Below are positions 1-4,571 of a stretch of DNA of 7,468 bases, in pieces. A program made the position numbers and the translations under genes. A model generated the notes under the pieces. The model saw only the letters and a program-made list of their open reading frames with translations. It was not told where the DNA came from and made no database searches. The stretch is taken from positions 2,994 to 10,461 of the forward strand of contig JAABYK010000622.1 of assembly GCA_011775825.1 (NCBI GenBank). The letters are read 5' to 3'. The stretch's first letter is position 1, and each line of letters starts with the position of its first letter. Origin of the DNA: Candidatus Zhuqueibacterota bacterium (GTDB lineage Bacteria > Zhuqueibacterota > Zhuqueibacteria > Oceanimicrobiales > Oceanimicrobiaceae).

Positions 1-20
1 ATCGAGACGATTGCGCTACG

Positions 21-2372
21 TTAATTCAACACCGCTTCTCCTCTCTCATTGCTGGTCACCTTCACGGGTTGCATGCCGCCTGTTTGCGCTTGCTTGCCGA
101 AACTGAGTGTATCCATGGGGCACACCGTGACGCAAATGCCGCAGCCGATACAGGAACTGGTCTCGTTATCCAGAACCTGCTGTTTGAGCGCATAGCTCAT
201 GACGTCGATACCGACTTGACAATTGCGCGAACATTCGTAGCAAGCGATGCACTTGTCGTTGGCCTCTATCTTAAATTTCCCCACCTTCAGCTTGGTGAAC
301 AGTTTCGACTCCAGTTGCATCAGTTTCGCAAGCGGACACCAGTATCGACACCAGACTTTGCCGCCAAGAAAGGGATACAAGGTCACCGGTAATATGCCTA
401 CCAGCCAAACGTCAGCAAAAATCCGATAGATGCCGACTCCCAAATCTGCTGCACCCGTAACGGCATTAACAATGTCTTTTCCCAGAACTAAGATGGTGAC
501 CATCACCGCGAAAATCAAAACGGCGAAATTCATCCACTCCCATTTAATAGACGCCTTTCCTTTAGGCGCCAGATGTCGCCAGCGATCTCCGAAGGTCTCC
601 GCCAGACCGCCACAGCCACATATCCAGGAACAATAGCGTTTGCCATGAAAGAGCACGAAAATCGGAATGATCACGAAAGTCAGGATGATGCCCCAGACCA
701 CCCAAATCTGATGCGGATTGTAGAAAAAGGTGTAAAAGAACAGCGGCCACGCATAAACGATGCCGTAACTCCGCCAAGCCTGATCGGCGAACGTTGGATC
801 CGTGGCTAGTTTTTCTCCAATCCACTGATTCTGTACGGCCATCTGAAACAGAAATTCCGGAATTAAGAAAAAGAACACCCACTGGAAACTGAGCAGACTC
901 ACAAAGCGCCAGATTTGGAATTTGTCTTTGCGGTGCAAGCCCCATCTTTTAAGGGCCTGCAAACCGAAAACCGTCATCAAAGTGGTGTAAAGCACCGTAT
1001 ACCAGAACGACCACGGACGGTCGAAGACCGACAGGAGTTGGTACCCCCAATCTTTATAAGGCCAAAATTCCTGTCCCTTGCCGACTTTGACACCGTAAAC
1101 TGTATACCACACAAAAAAGGACAATCCCAGCCAGGCAAAACGATCCCCTTTGCGACCAAACTGAATTAAGCCAATTAAACCGGCTGCCCACAGCAGAATT
1201 CCAAACCAACTCGGAATCAATGACAGCTCTATCCCGAGCAAGGAAGGCTGTGCCCCGAATCTGACTCCAAAAATCCAAAGGCCGACGAACCCCAAAAGGG
1301 TAAGCGCTGCCGAACGCAGGAGGCTGCCTTGCCACTCATTTTCCATTTTGAGGCCCATGGATTTGAGAAATTTTCTTGGCACTTCAGCGCCAATCAGCAC
1401 AAAGGCATGCTTGTACGGCACTTGTCGCGTCTTCTGTGAGCCGCCTTGGTTAATCGTCAATGTGGCTTCATTCTCTCCAAACTCCGTGACATTAGAATGC
1501 AGAATGGGCTCGATTTTCTTGGCCGCGATTTGTTCATTCAACTTGCGTTCGTTGTCTTTAAAGATTCGTGAGAACTCACCGCGGCGATACGACAGGTAGA
1601 CCTTGTTTTCTTCACTCAGTGTGATGGCTGCCTCGATGGCGCTGTTTCCGCCTCCAACCACGAGAACCTCTTCGTCCTTGTATTTGCGAGGCGAGTAGAG
1701 ACGATGATACACATGCTCCTGATCTTCACCAGGGACATCGAGTTTTCGCGGGTTCCCTCTCTGGCCCGTAGCCAGTACAACCCGTTTGCTGCGATATTCG
1801 CTTTTGTCCGTGGCAAGATGAAACAAGCCATCCTGCTTTTGGCAACTGGTTACACCTTCTTGTGTATGAATGTTGAGTTCATTGTCGTTTATGATTTGAT
1901 GCCACCGTTTAATCAAGTCCTCTTTGGTAGCACCATCGAGCCAAAGTTTGCCTTTTGCAGGTTGGTCCTCAGGTTCCGCGTAGACCCATTTTCCTTCAGG
2001 AAAATTTTCAACGGTGTTCGCAATTTTTTCTTTTTCAAGCAAGAGGTAACGCAAGCCACGCTCTCTGGCTTGCAGAGCGGCGTTAAGGCCAGCAGCGCCG
2101 GCCCCAATAATAATGACGTCATAAAGATCGCTCTCATCGTCACCAGTACTGGTAAGATGAGACGCAATATGTTCGATGACATCGTGACCCTGCGTCATGG
2201 CATATTTGATGACCGGAGCCCCGGCGAGATCACCAATTATATACAAGCCCGGTAAGTTACTTTCGTTGTTTTTCTTCAAATAAGGTCGTTCGTTGTGACT
2301 GCTGCCGGAATGCAGAATGTCGGTAATACGCCGTTTTATTTTGTGTGACAAAGCGCTTATTTTTTTTGACAT
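21..2372 (-). CDS. FAD/NAD(P)H oxidoreductase fused to NapH/NosR-like polyferredoxin membrane domain and 2[4Fe-4S] ferredoxin
   Basis: This 783-residue inner-membrane redox protein probably passes electrons from NAD(P)H through FAD to iron-sulfur clusters; donor and acceptor are not known. The FAD-binding GAGAAG lies at residues 90-95, an ATG motif at 201-203 and the NAD(P)-binding GGGNSA at 240-245. There is no TrxR-type CxxC between them, so it is closer to YpdA-like flavoproteins. About eight or nine membrane segments span 351-670. Within them sit C581/C585/C587 (CSWICGC) and C675-x3-C679-P, as in the NapH/NosR/CcoG class. A ferredoxin domain follows, with C708/C711/C714/C718 and C741/C744/C747/C751-P. 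Oddly, the segment PGLYIIGDLAG at 41-51, which looks like the C-terminal FAD motif of TrxR-type enzymes, precedes the GxGxxG, suggesting circular permutation. The ATG start has an AGGA eight bases upstream (2384-2381). It lies 176 bases after the zinc-ribbon gene. Domain calls are firm; the physiological role is inference. Confidence 0.93.
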   Translation of the reverse strand: MSKKISALSHKIKRRITDILHSGSSHNERPYLKKNNESNLPGLYIIGDLAGAPVIKYAMTQGHDVIEHIASHLTSTGDDESDLYDVIIIGAGAAGLNAALQARERGLRYLLLEKEKIANTVENFPEGKWVYAEPEDQPAKGKLWLDGATKEDLIKRWHQIINDNELNIHTQEGVTSCQKQDGLFHLATDKSEYRSKRVVLATGQRGNPRKLDVPGEDQEHVYHRLYSPRKYKDEEVLVVGGGNSAIEAAITLSEENKVYLSYRRGEFSRIFKDNERKLNEQIAAKKIEPILHSNVTEFGENEATLTINQGGSQKTRQVPYKHAFVLIGAEVPRKFLKSMGLKMENEWQGSLLRSAALTLLGFVGLWIFGVRFGAQPSLLGIELSLIPSWFGILLWAAGLIGLIQFGRKGDRFAWLGLSFFVWYTVYGVKVGKGQEFWPYKDWGYQLLSVFDRPWSFWYTVLYTTLMTVFGLQALKRWGLHRKDKFQIWRFVSLLSFQWVFFFLIPEFLFQMAVQNQWIGEKLATDPTFADQAWRSYGIVYAWPLFFYTFFYNPHQIWVVWGIILTFVIIPIFVLFHGKRYCSWICGCGGLAETFGDRWRHLAPKGKASIKWEWMNFAVLIFAVMVTILVLGKDIVNAVTGAADLGVGIYRIFADVWLVGILPVTLYPFLGGKVWCRYWCPLAKLMQLESKLFTKLKVGKFKIEANDKCIACYECSRNCQVGIDVMSYALKQQVLDNETSSCIGCGICVTVCPMDTLSFGKQAQTGGMQPVKVTSNERGEAVLN

Positions 2373-2395
2373 GATTCTATTCCTGTGATCTTATC

Positions 2396-2411
2396 CAGAC
2401 TTCACTGTCTG
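2396..2411 (-). other. Small hairpin in the leader of the flavoprotein-polyferredoxin gene
   Basis: CAGAC and GTCTG form a five-base-pair stem with a six-base loop (AGTGAA on the minus strand), ending about 11 bases before the AGGA ribosome site. It is short and may be chance; no known riboswitch motif was recognised around it. Confidence 0.2.
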
Positions 2412-2449
2412 CAAGAGTCCTGACCGATTACCAGGTTGTCCGAAACCGT

Positions 2450-2455
2450 AGTATA
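2450..2455 (-). promoter_or_regulatory. Candidate -10 element upstream of the flavoprotein-polyferredoxin gene
   Basis: TATACT on the minus strand lies about 78 bases upstream of the ATG at 2372. It matches the -10 consensus at five of six positions, but only weak -35 matches (such as TCAACT at a 17-base spacing) are present. If used, it would give the last gene its own transcript with a leader of about 70 bases. Confidence 0.3.
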
Positions 2456-2548
2456 ATTCAAACAACCTTCCCAGTTGAATATTTCATTCTTTTGAAGAAC
2501 GACATCCAATATGGCGACCGTTCACAGCGTTTGAATTTGCACCGACCA

Positions 2549-3208
2549 TCACGCCGTCCGGGAAACTTCTGAATCAGTAGCGGGCGTGAGTTTGGCTCCG
2601 CATTCCAGGCAATGTTTTGCGGATGGATGATTTGTGTTACTGCATTTCGGGCAGGGGACCGGAGCTTTCGTGGATGGTACTTTGACCAAGCCGTGCGGTA
2701 TCTCTTCTCTCCTGACCTCAGCAGAGCGGGTCAAAACATAAATATATCCGAATACACTGAAAAACAGACCGATAAAAAAATATCGTATAGGCGGCAAGCC
2801 CTTGGAAACAGCAGTGTAGCCGCTGAACCCACTAAATATCAAAGCAATTAAAACATACAGTCCGAACAGAAACCAGCCGAGACTAATGCCGCCCTGAGCC
2901 ACACCTTCCGGGGCCTCCAGGTTTTCCTGAAACAAGGCGCTTTTTGGTTGGAGCTTAGCAAAATAGTAGGCTTTATTGTTTAGAAACGAATCGACCATGG
3001 TTTGATTTAGAGGCACACGTCTGCCCCTTACGATCAAAACCACGTCCTCCTCGGTGAGTTGCACACCGCAAACAATGCAGCGTTCGCCTTTTTTGGGTTC
3101 GACGGATTTATATTGGCTTATTTGTGATTTTTCTTGACCGGAAGTTGCTGAGACGAGAAGGAAAGCAGCAAGAAAACAAGTAAACGAGGGCTTGGTTAAT
3201 GCGATCAT
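2549..3208 (-). CDS. Membrane protein with N-terminal CxxC motif and C-terminal zinc ribbon, function unknown
   Basis: This 219-residue protein has no function I recognise. Residues 1-24 look like a Sec signal peptide (hydrophobic 10-21, possible cleavage after SATSG). A C44-IV-C47-G motif follows, set in a segment with RGRRVPLN (61-68) that faintly recalls YHS/TRASH-type metal-binding domains but has only one Cys pair. Two hydrophobic segments lie at about 108-128 and 141-160, separated by a short loop with KG. The tail is a typical zinc ribbon: C186-PK-C189 and C200-LE-C203-G. I place the start at the ATG at 3208, because a strong GGAGGAG sits just upstream. A longer reading from a TTG at 3226 would put the ribosome site inside the gene. 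The topology is puzzling: a cleaved signal peptide plus two helices would put the zinc ribbon outside the cytoplasm. The gene precedes the flavoprotein-polyferredoxin gene and could share its transcript. Confidence 0.85.
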   Translation of the reverse strand: MIALTKPSFTCFLAAFLLVSATSGQEKSQISQYKSVEPKKGERCIVCGVQLTEEDVVLIVRGRRVPLNQTMVDSFLNNKAYYFAKLQPKSALFQENLEAPEGVAQGGISLGWFLFGLYVLIALIFSGFSGYTAVSKGLPPIRYFFIGLFFSVFGYIYVLTRSAEVRREEIPHGLVKVPSTKAPVPCPKCSNTNHPSAKHCLECGAKLTPATDSEVSRTA

Positions 3209-3210
3209 CT

Positions 3211-3217
3211 CTCCTCC
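3211..3217 (-). promoter_or_regulatory. Ribosome binding site that sets the start of the zinc-ribbon gene
   Basis: GGAGGAG on the minus strand lies immediately before AG and the ATG at 3208; the GGAGG core is four bases from the ATG. This favours the 219-residue protein whose signal peptide starts MIALTKPS over the TTG-initiated 225-residue reading. Confidence 0.75.
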
Positions 3218-3238
3218 AATCCCCAAATAGTGTGGAAC

Positions 3239-3284
3239 TATATTAAATTAAATATAAAGATTTGTTGTACACAACACAACAAAT
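3239..3284 (-). promoter_or_regulatory. Candidate promoter and palindromic operator of the zinc-ribbon gene
   Basis: This AT-rich stretch lies 30-75 bases upstream of the ATG at 3208. A nine-base inverted repeat (ATTTGTTGT at 3260-3268, ACAACAAAT at 3276-3284, seven-base centre) is followed toward the gene by a TTTAAT that could be a -10 element (3252-3247), with TTGTGT (3274-3269) as a weak -35 sixteen bases before it. The palindrome would overlap the -35, as a repressor site might. The arms are seen directly; the promoter reading is inference. Confidence 0.4.
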
Positions 3285-3376
3285 AATTTCATAGCACGGT
3301 TCTTTTGAACCCAAGAAATAAGTCCGTTCAGAGTTAAATTTTTACACCAAAGCCACAAAGATTGCAAAAGAACGTC

Positions 3377-3452
3377 CGAGATTTTTAATTGGGAATCTCG
3401 TGCGGAAATCGAGGAGATTCCAGGACAGAGACTACCGGAATGACGTAGTCCT
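3377..3452. repeat. Cluster of overlapping inverted repeats, possible interspersed palindromic element
   Basis: Several stems overlap in 76 bases: CGAGATT (3377-3383) with AATCTCG (3394-3400); GGAATCTC (3392-3399) with GAGATTCC (3414-3421); ATTCCAG (3417-3423) with CCGGAAT (3435-3441, one G-U pair on the minus strand); and GACTAC (3430-3435) with GTAGTC (3445-3450). Several stems share arms and so exclude one another. On the minus strand the core resembles the dispersed hairpin repeats of the form GTCATTCC...GGAATCTC found between genes in many bacterial genomes. It lies beyond the terminator at 3506-3536, in sequence with no gene. It could be such a repeat remnant or a structured leader RNA. 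Confidence 0.5.
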
Positions 3453-3505
3453 TTCCGTTTTCAGTCAACCCTTAAATAGGGCTTATAATCATGTCAAAAT
3501 AAAAA

Positions 3506-3536
3506 ATGCCACTTGAGAGTGATTCTCAAGTGGCAT
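3506..3536 (-). terminator. Intrinsic terminator after the TonB-like gene
   Basis: A perfect 13-base-pair stem (arms 3506-3518 and 3524-3536, core GCCACTTGAGA) with a five-base loop is followed on the minus strand by T6-A-T4 (the inner part overlaps the stem base). It lies about 80 bases after the stop at 3619. On the plus strand the downstream bases are not T-rich, so it serves minus-strand transcription. Confidence 0.9.
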
Positions 3537-3582
3537 AATACTCAATCAATTGGATCTCGAGTTTCCTGTAGAAAAACTCTCA

Positions 3583-3600
3583 TTGTTGAGATTTCAACAA
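3583..3600 (-). terminator. Weak stem-loop just after the TonB-like gene
   Basis: A perfect seven-base-pair inverted repeat (TTGTTGA, loop AATC, TCAACAA on the minus strand) begins about 18 bases after the stop codon. TGAGAG and then five T follow. The stem is AT-rich and the T run is displaced by six bases, so it may be a weak first terminator or a 3'-end-stabilising hairpin ahead of the strong one at 3506-3536. Confidence 0.35.
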
Positions 3601-3618
3601 CGTCCCTATTTCGGCAGT

Positions 3619-4194
3619 CTAGTAGATACCTCCGTGGTTGGGCGTGCAGACTCCGCCGCCGCCAAAGATAACCTGTATCCCACTGCCGTTATCATATCCG
3701 GCCTCACTACCAAGCCCCGATCCAAACACATCTGAATTGGGTCCTCGACCGTGGACCGGGGTCAGGCTACTTGCAGAGTCCGAAGCCACGTTTTGCGTCA
3801 CAAAATTAAAGGACTCTCTAAGTTGACTTAAACTTGCCAAAGACGCTGAAACAATGGCTTCTCTGTTCGCGGCATTCGTAGCCGAGGAACTTCCGCCACC
3901 GTTCGACTTGGACTCTATTCCAGGCGCAGGGAGATCCTGAGGGTTCTTGCCGTCTACCTGACCCGCAAGATCGGACCGCACGGTTTCGGTTATTAAATCA
4001 AATTCGATACTATGTGATTCCTTCGGGGGCACGACATAAACCGTCCCACTCAGGAAATAGGCTAAAGCCGTACCGGCAAGTATATGCAAAATTATTGAAA
4101 CCCCAATCGCATCTCGGGTTTTTATACCTTTTCGAAATGGCTTGAGAATAACGTTATAGAAACGCTCTTTATTAGATTTCCGTTTTTCAGGCAT
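3619..4194 (-). CDS. Short TonB-like membrane-anchored protein lacking the TonB C-terminal domain
   Basis: This 191-residue protein starts with a basic cytoplasmic segment (1-28, rich in K and R), one membrane helix at about 29-49 containing an internal His (H37), then VVPPK and SIEFDLI (54-68), as in the N termini of TonB/TolA energy transducers. The rest is a Gly/Ser/Asn-rich periplasmic region (about 75-180), with a Ser/Ala-rich possibly helical part at 111-145. It ends in GGGGVCTPNHGGIY (178-191), which holds the only cysteine (C183). No TonB C-terminal domain is present, and the protein is shorter than a usual TonB. The ATG at 4194 is chosen because AAGGAG lies five bases upstream; the GTG at 4227 has only a weak site. 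Terminators flank the gene on both sides, so it looks monocistronic. It may be a TonB-family relative that recruits other partners, or a different single-pass periplasmic protein; the role is unknown. Confidence 0.8.
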   Translation of the reverse strand: MPEKRKSNKERFYNVILKPFRKGIKTRDAIGVSIILHILAGTALAYFLSGTVYVVPPKESHSIEFDLITETVRSDLAGQVDGKNPQDLPAPGIESKSNGGGSSSATNAANREAIVSASLASLSQLRESFNFVTQNVASDSASSLTPVHGRGPNSDVFGSGLGSEAGYDNGSGIQVIFGGGGVCTPNHGGIY

Positions 4195-4199
4195 AACAG

Positions 4200-4205
4200 C
4201 TCCTT
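4200..4205 (-). promoter_or_regulatory. Ribosome binding site that sets the start of the TonB-like gene
   Basis: AAGGAG on the minus strand is followed by five bases (CTGTT) and the ATG at 4194. The spacing and sequence match those of the protease-barrel gene and exclude the upstream GTG at 4227 as the main start. Confidence 0.8.
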
Positions 4206-4336
4206 CCGCTTGAATGCTTTTTGTCACTTCTTTTTAGCTCTTTCTACCTTATTCAACCTTGAAAACCGGCTATTCATTCCGATTAATTTCGATTTTTTGT
4301 TAGCGCAGTATTCGGCAATCCGAACATGTCAAAAAA

Positions 4337-4368
4337 ATGCCCACAGATTGCAAACAACCTGTAGGCAT
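4337..4368 (-). terminator. Intrinsic terminator after the protease-barrel gene
   Basis: On the minus strand a 10-base-pair stem (ATGCCTACAG with CTGTGGGCAT, one G-U pair) with a 12-base loop is followed at once by a run of T (4336-4331, then TGACATG). This is a classic Rho-independent terminator for minus-strand transcription. It lies about 203 bases beyond the stop codon of the gene at 4572-7454, leaving a long 3' untranslated region. Read on the plus strand, one G-U pair becomes an A-C mismatch and no T run follows, so it is directional. Confidence 0.85.
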
Positions 4369-4571
4369 AGTGAGGGTGAGATAGAGACCGAGTCTTTCGA
4401 GGTTTAGCCGTACATTAAGATAACCACAAAGTGGATTTACTCCTTACTCCTTTAATTACCGCCATCACCACAAAATACAGATAAGCGCCTAAAATATTCC
4501 AACCTAGACGACATCGAATGGGCCTTTGTCGGGGTAAAGATTGACTCTACATCGCTTGACTAGGTTAACAC

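Larger units (their letters stand above)
3227..3618. other. Intergenic region between the TonB-like and zinc-ribbon genes
   Basis: No credible coding sequence is present here. From high to low coordinates it holds a weak hairpin (3583-3600), a strong terminator (3506-3536), the overlapping hairpin cluster (3377-3452) and the candidate promoter with its palindrome (3239-3284). The part at 3285-3376 shows nothing recognisable. Confidence 0.6.
4195..4571. other. Intergenic region between the protease-barrel and TonB-like genes
   Basis: No credible gene is present. Bases 4369-4571 would be the 3' untranslated part of the protease-barrel transcript; they include a seven-base inverted repeat (AACCTAG at 4501-4507, CTAGGTT at 4560-4566) with no obvious function. 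The terminator at 4337-4368 follows. Just beyond it, on the minus strand, are a perfect TTGACA (4332-4327) and a small hairpin (TTCGG/CCGAA, 4311-4324). No convincing -10 hexamer lies at the right distance from the TTGACA, so the promoter of the TonB-like gene is not fixed. Confidence 0.55.

Noticed and set aside
562..945. Minus-strand open frame of 127 codons in another frame of the polyferredoxin region
   Set aside because: It lies inside the gene at 21-2372, whose frame encodes the conserved Cys motifs; this frame has none.
1704..2255. Plus-strand open frame of 183 codons opposite the flavoprotein gene
   Set aside because: It lies wholly within the well-supported minus-strand gene, has no recognisable domain or ribosome site, and reads as a shadow frame.
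2487..2500. Possible terminator between the zinc-ribbon and flavoprotein genes (TTCTT/AAGAA)
   Set aside because: The stem is only five AT-rich pairs with a three-base loop and no T run, so co-transcription of the two genes remains possible.
2440..2510. Possible 15-codon minus-strand leader peptide before the flavoprotein gene
   Set aside because: No ribosome site precedes its ATG, and the peptide shows no attenuation-like codon run.
3209..3226. TTG start giving six extra residues to the zinc-ribbon protein
   Set aside because: The extension consists of the strong GGAGGAG ribosome site of the ATG at 3208.
3550..3735. Plus-strand open frame of 61 codons across the end of the TonB-like gene
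   Set aside because: It runs through a hairpin and into the antisense of a supported gene, with no ribosome site or domain.
4195..4227. GTG start giving eleven extra residues to the TonB-like protein
   Set aside because: Its upstream ribosome site is weak, and the extension contains the good AAGGAG site of the ATG at 4194.
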